A stretch of DNA of 64,000 nucleotides, from the NCBI RefSeq assembly GCF_907165205.1, contig NC_058195.1, positions 9,858,001-9,922,000 on the forward strand, in the 5' to 3' direction. The notes beneath the pieces were generated by a model. It did no database searches and was not told the DNA's origin. It worked only from the letters and a program-made list of their open reading frames with translations. Position 1 is the first letter of the stretch. Every line of letters starts with the position of its first letter. This DNA comes from Coccinella septempunctata. Its lineage: Eukaryota; Arthropoda; Insecta; Coleoptera; Coccinellidae. Positions 36,901 through 48,200 of this stretch are shown in pieces. The position numbers and the translations under genes are program-made.

Positions 36901-39900
36901 TGCACTCCATGTCCGAGGACAGTAATAGAACATCCTGATTTTCAGACAGAGTAGCAAATAGGTCATTTTAGGGGGGTCTAACCCCTTGCTCATTTTTGAC
37001 CCAAAAAATCGAGATTTTCGAAATCGAGTTTTTGTGCTAGGGTACAAGCCTTGACAATGCTGATTATAGAACCGAAAATCCCAATTGGATCAGACGAATA
37101 TAACAGGAGATATCGCAGATTGAAATTTGCAATTTTTTGAAAAATGCCATTTCCAAGATGAAAATCTAAACGAAAAAGGATAGGCTTTCGAAATTGCTCG
37201 CAATAGATTCAGCGTGTTCGAAAACCTATATTTTCGTACCAAAATTTCAAATATCTGGTTCAGTTTAGGAGAAAATAATTTTTTGTTTTTCCACTTTTCA
37301 TTTTCGAGTTGACTTCGAAGAGCTCTCTGAAGTGCAATTCTCTATTGAATCATCAACTGTTTGGTTTTCTGGAATCTTCAAAACAAATTCTATGCACTTC
37401 ATATGCTAAAACAGTAATAGAACATCCTGATTTTCAGATAGAGTAGCAAATAGGTCATTTTAGGGGGGTCTAACCCCTTGCTCATTTTTGACCCAAAAAA
37501 TCGAGATTTTCGAAATCGAGTTTTTGTGCTAGGGTACAAGCCTTGACAATGCTGATTATAGAACCGAAAATCCCAATTGGATCAGACGAATATAACAGGA
37601 GATATCGCAGATTGAAATTTGCAATTTTTTGAAAAATGCCATTTCCAAGATGAAAATCTAAACGAAAAAGGATAGGCTTTCGAAATTGCTCGCAATAGAT
37701 TCAGCGTGTTCGAAAACCTATATTTTCGTACCAAAATTTCAAATATCTGGTTCAGTTTAGGAGAAAATAATTTTTTTTGTTTTTCCACTTTTCATTTTCG
37801 AGTTGACTTCGAAGAGCTCTCTGGAGTGCAATTCTCTATTGAATCATCAATTGTTTGGTTTTCTAGGATCTTCAAAACAACTTCGATGCATTCCATAATC
37901 TGAGGCAGTAATGGAACATACTGATTTTCAGATAGAGTAGCAAATAGGTCATTTTAGGGGGGTCTAACCCCTTGCTCATTTTTGACCCAAAAAATCGAGA
38001 TTTTCGAAATCGAGTTTTTGCGCTAGGGTTGAAGCCTTGACAACGCTGATTATAGAACCGAAAATCCCAATTGGATCAGGCGAATATACCAGGAGATATC
38101 GCAAATTGAAATTTCCAATTTTTTGAAAAATGCCGTTTCAAAGATGAAAATCTAAACGAACGAAGATAGGCTTTCGAAATTGCTCGCAATAGATTCAGCG
38201 TGTTCGAAAACCCACATTTTCATGCCAACATTTCGAATATCTTGCCTATTTTAGGGGAAAATAATTTTTTTTTGTTTTTACACTTTTCATTTACGAGTTG
38301 ACTTCGAAGAGCTCTCTGAAGTGCAATTCTTTATTGAATCATCAACTGTTTGGTTTTCTGGAATCTTCAAAACAAATTCTATGCACTTCAAATGCTAAAA
38401 CAGTAATAGAACATCCTGATTTTCAGACGGAGTAGAAGATAGATCATCTTAAGGGGGTCTAACACTTGCTCATTTTGGACCCAAAAAAATCGAGATTTTC
38501 GAAATCCATTATTCATTCATTAGGCCACACCCTGTATATAATAAGTAATAGAGATAGACACACAACCAACTTTTCTTTTTTAGATAAGATTAGAAGAGAT
38601 AAGAGTTTCGCTCATAAATAATTCTGAATCTTCTCCCTATAGAACATTCCTTCGTTTGATTCCCAAATGTGCCTAATATGAATGTGAAATTTGTTAATCT
38701 ATATAAAATTCCCACGGTATCGCGTCAACTTAACTGTTCTCGTATTCTTTTCGCGATAATGAATAGATAAAATCCCATTTTTCGATACTTTTCGCATAAT
38801 ATGTTAATTCCATGATACTAATAAGATGCAATTCACAGTCAATTCTATTCATCATTTACGTATTCGAAGATTGGAGGCCAAAAAATATGATAACCGATTT
38901 TGCCAATCGAAAACATTCCACTAGGTCTAGTTTAGTATTCATCTGAGGCAATATGAACTTGTTTAGCGATATTTGGATGTCCAGATTCAATTGTATTAGT
39001 TGGTTGAACCATGTTTCAGATCGTTTTGCACATGATTAGTCCATTGTCATGACCGCCTCAATCTCCCGATCTATCGCCTATCGATTTTAATGCCGAATTA
39101 AGCATAATTACAACAAGCCTCCAAACTGGCGTTGAACTGTTCGTTCTTTCACAGGTTTTTCTACTGGTCAACAGTAAATGGAACATTATCAGTGAGCATC
39201 ATTCCTTGTACATCTGTTATCCAATGGAATTTTGAGTACCAGGGTGATCGAATTGACACAGGTAAGTCGGTAAGTTCGAATTTATTGTAATTCGAATTTT
39301 AGCCATCAACTTTGAATATCTATCATGAAAATTTAAAGATTGTCTATTTATATTTTATCCATTTTGCTTATAAAGCCTTGACTTTCTTTTCAGGCAGACA
39401 ATACCATGAAACCGAGAAGATTTCAACAGATAATATCACCACAAAAAGTTTCTTTTCACAACAGGGTGTATACGCCTTATCCTTGAAAGCGACAGAAAAC
39501 GATACATATGTTCATTTATACATAAGCACTGAAATTGGGGGTCCTCAAGCTCTGAGAACATCGCACGCTGATAATCTAAGAATACACCACAAGGAAAGGC
39601 GTAAAAGTGCATCTCTGAAATGGAACCAAAGGTAAAATTGTCAAAAACTGTTCATTTTCGACTCCTTCGTAAGGATTCATAATTCTTTCTGAAATTCAAG
39701 ATGATCGAGGTCATGAATTAAAAAAAAATGTCTTGATCGAGTAATTTCAAATCATTTTCGTTGATTTTTCATTAAAATTACCGATTACTGTAACCTTTCC
39801 TTCTTCTTTAAAAAATTAATATCGCTCCAACTTTTTTTTTCGTAATATCGAATGAAATATAAAGAGTCATCAAAAGTATTCCAGCCAACGTATATGTATA

Positions 39901-42900
39901 TCCTTTACGTGAACTTGCCTCCATCGAGGATGACACCAAAAGCCGCTACTGTGTCTTCTAGTGAGAGAACTAAAGTCCATTTAAGGCCTAGAAATAAAAA
40001 CTCATTTTGTAAAACTTCAGCGTCGCTTCCTATAACAAATAAAGTTGCCTTTTTCGAATGAGAACTAATACATATAATGAAGAAAAAACCGTCTCCATAA
40101 TAAACTAATTTCGATTCAGCGAATAACTGCTATTAGAATCGCGAACGTGAAGGTTGACATGGGCGTAGGTGACCAAAGGGCACCGCACATACAGTTGCAT
40201 CTAAAAAAAGCTGCATTTTTGATTGCTTGCCTTGCATGAATAGAACAACAATTACACTTTTCTTCTATTCATATGAACCAAAATGGACCCAATGCACTCA
40301 GAGATCCTGAGTACCTACGTATCAAGGTTGATTCTGACTATCTATCTCTCATATCCACACCGTATTCTAGCCAATATGGTGAGATAAGTATAGTGAGATT
40401 AGACATCCTTCATAAAATCTCCCTGTTGAGTTGAAGATTGTACATAGCTTCATAGATTAGGATAAATTACCAGAACTGTAGATTATTTCAAAGTATAGAG
40501 ATATAACAAAAGTTATAGGGCAGATTGAACTCCACATACCTATGATAAATTGAAAAATACAAGGTGACCCATAGGCAGTAAAATTGTGGAGAATGATTAT
40601 TATATATTCTTACTTATTTTCATCGTGCAGTCAATTTTAAACATTTTTGTCAACCATATGTTCCACCTAAATTCAATAATTTCCTAACAAAGGACGATTC
40701 ATATGATAACGAATAATAATAAGTATAGAGATTGATATCTGAAAGGCAAATTCTGATAGAAATAATAAATATGCGAAAAAATAGCATGGCGTTATTCCTC
40801 AATGAAACAGAAAAAATTGATATTTCAATTTTAAGAGGATATTCCCCGATTTCACAAAGCTTGATCGGTGAATCAACGCTTGATTGACGAATAAACGTCA
40901 ATTTGATTTCAATCAATAATTCAGTAATGAGCATTCTGAATATCATTCTCGCTTCAAATTATGATCTATATAAATGCATTCAACGATTCTCCCACTGAAA
41001 TGAAAAAGTTTCATTGAATTCGTTTTGGAAATCCTATGACTGTCATATCGTTGATCGAGCAATCAAGGTTTTGTGAAGCCCGCTCTATTTGTGATAATTA
41101 TTTAAAAATAGAGCCACGTTTTGCCATGATTTGTTGAACCCCTTTGTTTCAATTTAACGTATCAAATTGTTTCTTGAAATTTATTCTGTATTTTTCAATG
41201 TCATCTAGGAACATAAAGTATTCAGGTATAACATATGCTTCATCAAAAATATTTGAAATCAAGTGAAAAATCGAAAAAGGTGGTATTACAAGACGGAAGA
41301 CTATTCCCACTATCCTTACCAAAATCTTTCCGTCGAAAATACAAACAATATTTTATGTAGACTGAAGGGGAGGTTATGGAAAGGACATGGAAGGGAATTG
41401 ATTGTTGGAAGAAATATGGTATGGACATGGAAGTTATATGGAAGGTATTGTGTGCATTTTAAGTAGACGGAAAGAAGAGGATATGGAAGGTTTAGTGAGA
41501 ATCAACTTTTAACCTGCAGAAAATTGCATTAAAAACCCATTTTTATAGTGCATCAAAATAGATATGTAATCAGATTTTCGATAAGCTAAAAAGCTAAATG
41601 AAAATTAAGGTCAGTTTGCATTTCCCTAATGGTATTCCAAACTACGGGACACATTTAGGTGATACCTATCTAATTAAAACTATCGTTTCTGCACTGGATC
41701 ATTCATCAGTGGATGAATTATTTTGCCTCGTTTTGTTATATCGAGGACACCAACAACTACGCCATTGGACAACAACTTGAGCCATATGATGCGTCCAGTT
41801 CTTGACCTTACTCAAATACACTAGAAACACGGGAAATACGTGAAAAGAAAGAAACGAGGATCATGTGTATCTAGTTGGCTTATAAAATCAATAAATTATA
41901 GATTTCGCCTTTTTACTCGCTTAATCTTTACAGATTTCTTGTCGTGAATGCAGTCAGTTCGGCATACTTCATAGGATTTCTAATCGCGAAATTCGTATCA
42001 TAAATCATTATTCATTATTCTTGTTTAAAAGAGTGAGAGCTTAGTTTTCAATCCTCAATATCTTACGGAACGGAGAAAAGATATACAAGACAGGGAAGAT
42101 CGTTCATCGTTCGTCGACATGTTTTTTTCAAAAATTTACAGATAAAATGACACTCTTTCAAACTAATTGACGTTATGAAACGTCTTACTTTGTGTTACTA
42201 ACTTGCACAAGGTAAAATATTATGCAACTGGGGACGAAAAATGAAACTTTTCGCAGACTGCTAAACGTTTTTATTCCCATAGGATTTCTGTTACATTTTC
42301 CATTTACATATTTAACAGAAAATTTGTTAACGAAAGCTATTAGCTATTATGTCTTCAACCAGAAAGTCTATGCACATACCTAATCATTATTGACAATCAA
42401 ACGGAATATGGAAATCTATTCAAACTCAAAGGTGGAAAACATTGCATCTGATGAACACAGCCTCATTGAGGGTGGGGATATTGAGGGGCTTCCGGATGGT
42501 TCTATTATAGGGCCAATTATATTCTTTGTATTGACTGAAATGAATTGAAATTATTTTCAGATTCAGAAAAAATTGACTGAACTTCATCATTTTCAGTTTA
42601 GTAGATCCCCAGTCGACTGATTATTGCTTGGTCATAAGTACAGAGAAACATTTCAATTCGTTGTGTGCAGCACAGGCGTCTAGATTTGAATTGCCACCAC
42701 CTCAGAATCAGAAAAACGTTCGGGAATCTACATCAGCTGTACGAACGATGGAAAACTGGAGAGGATCTTTGGATAAGTACACTGGTAGGTGTGTATATGG
42801 AGATATTGTTATTATTTCATGATTTTTATTCGATATATCGAATACGTCGTGCAATTCAAAAGTAATAGAGAAAATATTAAATTTTCAGAACAGATAGATC

Positions 42901-44379
42901 CGATGATATCCTGCCTAGGTAAAAAAACACAGTACACCATATCGAATTTGAAGGAAGGAAAAACGTATTATTATAATCTATTTGCAATAAATAAGCAATC
43001 GAATCTAACGTATCCTTATGGTTCTGTCAGCAAAGTTTTCAAGAGTCAAATAAAGCCTGTTTCTCTGAAGAATGGATATGGTCAAGCTGTTCTGAAAGGT
43101 TCCGAAGAGGAAGCCATATTTAGGTATAAGGTAGGATCACGTGAAGTTACAAAATCTTCATTAGGTTTACCCTTATATTATTTTTCAGATTGGTAGAAAA
43201 TCAGAAAATGATTTGGATATTTTTGTCATACCCTGTGGAGGTCCTGTTGATGTTAAACTGATGTTGAAGGGTGAATCAATGCTTAGTGCAAGAAAGATTG
43301 AGGGTTTCCGCAAACTGACATTAAAGAATTCCATAAGGGGAGCGAGATACCAAATTAAAGTCCTCACAAATAGTGGGGAAGATTACAAGAGAACAACAGG
43401 AGTGCAGGTATGCAAGATTAAGATATTTAATCTTCAATGCTTCAATTCTACTGAGGAAATTTCAAGAAACCAGATGTCTTCTAAAAATAAGACTCAACAA
43501 AAGGTTAACCTGGCTATTAATTGGAAAATAATATTGCAATGAATATCACTTAAGAATTATACGCAAAAATGTCCCATGGTTCATTAATTTTGAGTTTCAA
43601 AATGAGTGTTTATGATGAATTTTTTTAGCTTATAAACTGAGATCTTGCTTCAAATAAAGCTCCAATGAATCCTTTGTAGATTACAGTAAGTCTTCCGTCA
43701 ATATTGCAACGAATCATGACATGAAACCGCGATGAATCTAGTTACATCAATTATGATTCCTGCAATAAATTATTGAAGTATTCCTTTCAAATAGTTCTGT
43801 AATGAACGTTGCACAAACCTTTCAATGAGTATTGCAGGAAATTTTTTGTAAAATAGAGCTTTCAGTAGGTATAATTTTCGTTGTGTAGATTTATGCTTCC
43901 AAGAGGGCAATCTCGAAGATTCCAATGATAACAGTGCCAAAAATAATGGAATACGATACGTTAAGAGAATGTCACAGCGTTACAGTTGGATGGATCTTGG
44001 TGCCAGATCCGAAACCACTCCGGTACTGTGTGAAGGCTAAAGATGGAAGGCTCAAAGAAACAGACAACTACAGAATCCCAAACCAATGCGGCTTAGAAAG
44101 AAGAAGAAAGAAGTCTGAGGATTTCGAAACTAAATATTGTAAAGATATCAAACAGCTGGAAGATGGGTGAGTTTTTCATCTCCGAAATCTCCATTATCGC
44201 TTAATAAAATTCGATGTTATGTTCACAGGAAAGTCAACACCTACAAAATCAGAGGACTTGATTCAGGGAAGACGTATGTGATTCAAGTCACAGTACAGAA
44301 ACAAAAAGGAAAAACGTTATCGTATGAGCTACTCCAAGTGAGTACGAAGAGATGTTCGAAACGTCAGAATTTAGAATGA
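24980..44379 (+). CDS. nord: Secreted NDNF/Nord-family protein with fibronectin III-like domains
   Basis: Eight exons join in frame to 539 aa: 24980-25176, 39155-39261, 39394-39631, 42597-42784, 42889-43130, 43189-43407, 43889-44166 and 44229-44379. The ATG at 24980 directly follows an acceptor AG, so a noncoding exon lies upstream. A signal peptide occupies about residues 1-25 (KKYILIILHLLVLSSSA). The rest follows vertebrate NDNF block by block: an N-terminal ectodomain with PSDL..TKYL and VNGTLSVSIIPC, then FN3-like domains containing DYCLVIST and KHFNSLCAAQAS, a central LKEGKTYYYNLFAINKQSN, and a terminal RGLDSGKTYVIQV before a last Cys. Several N-glycosylation sequons are present (for example N74-G-T). 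NDNF is a secreted neurotrophic factor; Drosophila Nord tunes BMP and Hedgehog signalling. Length is close to human NDNF (568 aa). Intron 1 is about 14 kb and packed with repeats. ATTAAA at 44506 may serve as the poly(A) signal. Confidence 0.9.
25177..28206. other. nord intron 1, proximal part
   Basis: Intronic, AT-rich DNA. Phrases such as ATACAGGGGGTTTTCCC near 25472 and AAGGCGTTTCACGAG near 25371 resemble edges of decayed inverted-repeat elements. A (TTA)n microsatellite lies near 26507-26526. No nested gene was found. Confidence 0.4.
28207..29384 (+). mobile_element. mariner transposon relic C
   Basis: A full-length-looking mariner of 1178 bp, flanked by TA on each side, with the same terminal repeats as copy B. 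The transposase is broken. An approximately 22-bp deletion near 28625 shifts the frame within the HTH linker, just before the ERVHHIV block. Trp is lost from the signature (MDETL for MDETW). A second deletion near 29078 removes the block holding the second catalytic Asp (QDNxxAHKSH in relatives). The terminal PPYSPDLAPSDYLLF remains. The lesions differ from those in copies A and B, so each decayed independently. Confidence 0.9.
29385..30323. other. nord intron 1, GC-richer noncoding block
   Basis: Less AT-rich than the flanks, with open frames on both strands around 29456-29978 but no recognised domain. A small palindrome-like motif, AACCCCCTAACGGGGGTGAG, lies near 30154. It may be part of an unrecognised repeat. 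Confidence 0.3.
30332..31855. mobile_element. Non-autonomous hAT-like element with 8-bp TSD
   Basis: Perfect 14-bp terminal repeats (CAGGCCCGGATCTA, and its reverse complement TAGATCCGGGCCTG) bound 1524 bp. The octamer TGTTCAGT occurs directly outside both ends (30324-30331 and 31856-31863), a perfect 8-bp target-site duplication diagnostic of hAT-type transposition. The left subterminal region is GC-rich (GGGGCAAGCGGGGCGCTTGC), and the right has a long G run near 31797. There is no transposase ORF. Inside are at least five copies, in both orientations, of a phrase like ATTGCATATTCGTAATCTA. The intact duplication suggests a fairly recent insertion. Confidence 0.9.
31864..32330 (-). pseudogene. 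Tc/mariner-superfamily transposase relic (copy 2 of the second family)
   Basis: On the - strand, frames joined across shifts give an N-terminal piece with TGSVGN, then an HTH piece (ISSTRKLFDVSGVSR), then ..RIRLVQELLDVGYL. These are followed by PDHLIWLYWPFF, which matches the PDLTPxDFFLWG position, and a C-terminus like LHGSECCPFLTFN. The catalytic middle is deleted. The hAT-like element inserted at its 3' end. It belongs to the same family as the relic at 15235-15790. Confidence 0.55.
32331..33069. other. nord intron 1, AT-rich DNA
   Basis: I see no gene, RNA or clear repeat. Confidence 0.35.
33070..33760 (-). other. Coding-like relic on the minus strand, family unknown
   Basis: Consecutive - strand frames read like one disrupted protein. 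A basic segment (RSNVKNYKKN, then SLHPPDVSFKHSAK) is followed by an acidic/serine linker (SNDAKSTNTCSDYQSENEAV, then PALLPSP). A charged helix follows after a frameshift (MKIEQYKKESILKLQEEL, then SLIWKTAEEISMKF). It may be a decayed gene or transposon-encoded protein. No family is claimed, and the + strand is also partly open here. Confidence 0.3.
33790..34155. repeat. 175-bp tandem repeat, two full copies
   Basis: The block from the AACTGAAC at 33806 is repeated from 33981, a period of 175 bp. Shared phrases are GATTTTTCGAAGGTCATCTT, GATACATATTCTGAAAGA and AATAAATCTGAGAA-like tracts. A third start follows at about 34150, where the 494-bp satellite takes over. Confidence 0.85.
34156..38507. 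repeat. 494-bp satellite array, about 8.8 units, with a three-unit higher-order pattern
   Basis: The phrase ATTCAGCGTGTTCGAAAACC recurs about every 494 bp, just before 34250, 34744, 35238, 35732, 36226, 36720, 37213, 37706 and 38200. Each unit contains a palindrome GGGGTCTAACCCC and an ATCGAGATTTTCGAAATCGA block. Variants are not random. Units 2, 5 and 8 share one diagnostic second half (CTAGGATCTTCAAAACAAC), giving a higher-order period near 1.48 kb. Units 4 and 7 begin like one variant and end like another. Small open frames on both strands recur only because the DNA recurs. The array lies inside nord intron 1 and stops 25 bp before a CACACCCTGTATATA phrase. Confidence 0.95.
38508..39154. 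other. End of nord intron 1
   Basis: AT-rich DNA from the satellite edge to the exon 2 acceptor (AG at 39153-39154). Nothing else is recognised. Confidence 0.4.
40845..41083. mobile_element. 240-bp TIR element, copy 1
   Basis: The ends are inverted repeats, CGATTTCACAAAGCTTGATC on the left and ATCAAGGTTTTGTGAAGCCC on the right. A second copy lies at 45625-45854 in the same orientation, with shared internal phrases such as AATCAACGCTTGATTGAC and TCGTTGATCGA. This is a small non-autonomous DNA transposon. Confidence 0.7.
42245..42327. repeat. Short dispersed repeat, copy 2
   Basis: Matches 8251-8335, including the identical run CATTTTCCATTTACATATTT. It lies in nord intron 3. Confidence 0.5.
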
Positions 44380-45214
44380 TCTTCGATATTTGAAAATCCT
44401 TCTCAACATTTCATTATCATATAATGATTTTTATTTATTTCAGTATTTCATAGGTCCTACTTATTGTTTTTTACTTTTATACTGTTAAGGTTTCACTATT
44501 TATGCATTAAATTTGTTTCAGTTACTCTTTGTTTTTTCTTCTACACCCTTAATGCTTAAGATTCGCATATCTTGAGGTTTGGTTTCAAAAATGTTATAAT
44601 TTCTTGAAAACCAACGTAAACTTTCAAATGAAGTTGTAGTAACAGCAGGGCACAGTACTGTGTTAATATCTCTCATATGTATACCGTTGTTCTTGGCTAT
44701 GATGTCTAGATATTTCATCATTGATTTCATGGTCCTTCTCTAATCAAATATGAGGGATTCTGGATCTCATCTTCATAAGGAAAGGAAGGAACTTCCCATC
44801 TTCCACAAGTTTATTCTGATTATCAGCGTTATTTCATCTAGATTATCAAAATAAGTGGAAACACCTCCTATGTAATTAGCGGTTAATATGCTTGTACTAT
44901 CAAGATAAAGAACAATTTTGCATACTGATGAAAACACCAACAGATGGTCTCGTCATGGTTATGATTATTAATATTATCTATACTTGCCATTACGTCAAAG
45001 TATCTAGCATTTTTGTTTCATTCGCATTGAATGGTCCTTGTCGTCAAATATATTCGGAATTTTTTTTCGAAATATACACAGAATCGATAGCCTGTGTTAA
45101 CAACAGCTAATCAGTGATCAAATATGTGTGCACTACTACAATTTTTAATTAGATCGATGAGATTTTTTCGTCATTGCGGTAAGCCGTTTGTCTTTTTCGA
45201 GTCCTGGAAGTAAG
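44380..45214. other. Gap between nord and the GPCR gene
   Basis: Contains the nord 3' UTR (ATTAAA at 44506) and, towards the right, the presumed 5' region of the receptor gene. No other gene is seen. Confidence 0.4.
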
Positions 45215-48200
45215 ATGTCCATCCTAATTTCCCATTTGGAAAGAGAAACAAGAGTGAGTCGATTCAAGATTTCTCAATAAAATTTTTGAATATAAACGTG
45301 TTGTTTTCAGGCTTTACGTGAGTTTTTGGTGAATGAAGAAATAAGCAATTCGACTGATGATTACGTCAATATAATTTCTGATAAATCGATCAAAGTTTTA
45401 ACGGATATGGATAGGGAGGTTTTCACTTCACTGTCGATAGTAATCCTCATAATATCTGTAATTTTGAATTTGATGGCTATGGCGACTGTATCTAGAAGGT
45501 AAAAAATTCTTTTGAATTTCAAAAAACGTATAAAAATTCTGGATTTTATCCACAATTTTTAAGAATAGATAAGCTATTCTTAATCGTTTTGAAGGAACAT
45601 CTCCATAACCAAGTTAGACTTACCTCGGGTTTCGTAAAGCTTGATCAGGGAATCAACGCTTGATTGACCAATAGACGTCAATTTGTTTTCAATCAATTCT
45701 TGCATCAAATTATGATGTTTATAGGTCCATTTAAATTATTCTGCTACTTGTTCAATATATTCAGAAATGAAAAGGTTTCAGTTTCAGTGATCGTTTTAGA
45801 AATCAAGTTACTGTCAAATCGTTGATCGAACAATCCAAGTTTTATGAAAACCGATCTTAGACTTTAATTCTTCATATCAGTAATTTCAAAAAGGATAGAA
45901 CAGGGAACAGTGAGAACACATTTCAAATTAAATAAGATCACAGTCATTATCGAGTAGTGTTTGAATAAAAATGTTTGATTTTTTTCAGGAATTATCGCTT
46001 TTTTCAGAAAACTTACATCATATCTTTAGCGATCTCTGATCTTCTAACAGTTGTTTCGTTCTCAACCAACAATCTTGCTACTTTTTCCCAACCATACATA
46101 AACTGGGTGAGTGTAAATATCCTCCAATTCCATAAAAAGTACTTTTCATAATTAATAGACATACCCATTTTTTAGTTGATCAGCGTATAAAGTATTGCTG
46201 AAAATATATTTAATTTGCAAATGAGTAGGTATAATCCATTCACTTTTATTTTAGCAGTCGGTTGGCAATGGAAATTTGACACATTTCACTCTGTATAGTA
46301 CGAAAATGTGGGGTTATGACGCTTGTCAAAACATTTTTGGGTTTTGAATCAACGCTATGTTGCCCGTTCTACGTAAAAGTTTCTGTTATTACGTATTTGA
46401 TCACAATGTCGAATCTCTTCGGAAAATATGTGAAGAACATAATTGAAGTTTATATAAACTGCTTTAAGGCATACCAAATCCAGTTATTTGCATGGAAAAT
46501 ACAAGAGATCAGTATAGTATGATATCATAATATACACTAGCTTGAGTTCGTTCTTTATTGGCTAGAGTTTGAATACGTTACATCAGTTGTAGATTTCAAA
46601 AATATTAACCCGAAGATAAAATGCATATGATGCAGTGGTTTGGAATAGGTATCTCCCGGAGGAATTAACAGATAATTACAAGAATGTCGAATTCTTCAAC
46701 AAAAATCTTGCATCAAGGAAGTTTCAAGTCAAGATGAACCTCATCTTTGAACAAAAATTTCACATGAATAAACAATTAACAGGACAACTGGCGCGTATTC
46801 GTGGCTGTCCATCTTAATACATAGATATAATAATAATAATTAGGTATTTATTGGTACCTTAAGACATTTACAATGTATAGGACAAGTGAAATGAAAAATA
46901 GAAAAATAAATTTTCGGGAACTTATTCTACGATGACATTCATCGAAAATCCTGTAGTACTTAGTAGTAGTAACTTTTCGCATTAATTCACTCAAACATAA
47001 AATTCTCAAAAACCACCACTTTTTTGGATCTCCCAATAAAAGGAAATTCATTGTCATCCTCTTCATTCACAATCTTTCTGATTGTGGAAATATTCAGCTG
47101 AAATATAAGTCGTTAAGATTCAGATGAAACATTATATAAATTCTCTTACATTGAATATGTTCGCTACCGTCTGACGTATTGTGGATTTCAGAATATCAGG
47201 GTATAACTATTTGAATGAGCGGACCTGAATTCTGAATAGCACTTCCTGAAATCCTGTCTCTTTTTTCAATCACTTTCGGCATTTTCGTAATAAAAATTGA
47301 TATTAGTTGTGGCAACGGCGTTGAAACATTAACGACATTTCATGAGTGCCAACCTTACTCCGTTCTAGTTACAAAAACTTGAAAAAATTATTTCAAGGCC
47401 AACCGACTGCTAGAAATAAATGTGAATGGAGTATAGCACTAAACACAAGCTAATTAGCCAATACCAGCGAAAAATCATATTTCACCCTTCAAAATTTGGG
47501 CATTTTTAGCAAAATTATTCCCTCATTTCGCTTCAAATTTGTTGTGGCATGGTGAATGCCATGTAATTTTTTTCAGACACTAGGTTCATTTTTATGCCAT
47601 TTTCTACCAATGGCGCAAGCACTGGGAGTTTTTTCCAGTTCGATGGCTCTTCTGTTGATCGCAATGGATAGATACAGAACGATCGTGAAAGCCATGAACA
47701 AGAGATGGGATCCCAGAAAAATGTATTGTATTTCTGGATGTTTTCTTGGTTGGGTGATATGCGCATGTAAACAGACTTCTTCATTTCATTTTTGACGACT
47801 TAAACCAACTTTTTCAGGTCTTAGTGTTCCTATGTACGTTTATTACACCAATGAAATGGTCCTAGTGATATTCCTGGATAAAAATGGTAACATACCAGCT
47901 GATTATAAACAAGAAGAGTTGCATATGTGCGTGGCTGTGGATAAAGAACCTCTGAGAAACTCGTACATAATAATGATTATCTTCGTATTCGCTCCTCTAC
48001 TGATAGTTTTCTTCTGGTTTTATTACAGCATAGCGCAGTTGATTTGGCGCCACAGAAAACCGGTAGAAGCTGTACCAGAATCAAAAACCGAGACTTCTAC
48101 CACCGAAACAACACTCGCAAAAACTCACGAAAACATCAAGAAAGAAGTGGTCACGAACAACAAAAACGAACAGATGAAAAAGAAGTTGCGCACTTTCAAG

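Larger units (their letters stand above)
39632..42596. other. nord intron 3
   Basis: A 3-kb intron. It holds the short TIR element at 40845-41083, a purine-rich tract with repeated GGACATGGAAG-like phrases near 41370-41500, and the second copy of the short dispersed repeat at 42245-42327. An open frame at 39852-40061 has no convincing splice signals. Confidence 0.45.

Noticed and set aside
34250..37903. A series of similar 60-72 codon open frames on both strands (MFEN... and MEKQKK... types)
   Set aside because: They recur exactly with the 494-bp satellite unit and are open on both strands at once. No start context or splice pattern supports translation.
34156..38507. CRISPR-like array
   Set aside because: Units are 494 bp with no short repeat/spacer alternation, and the genome is eukaryotic.
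39852..40061. Extra nord exon in intron 3
   Set aside because: The frame is open for 69 codons, but there is no convincing acceptor or donor and the flanking exons already join in phase with full family coverage.
8082..41428. Many other 60-100 codon open frames in gene-poor and intronic DNA
   Set aside because: They are AT-rich, low-complexity and lack domains, start context or splice sites; they are expected by chance in sequence of this composition.
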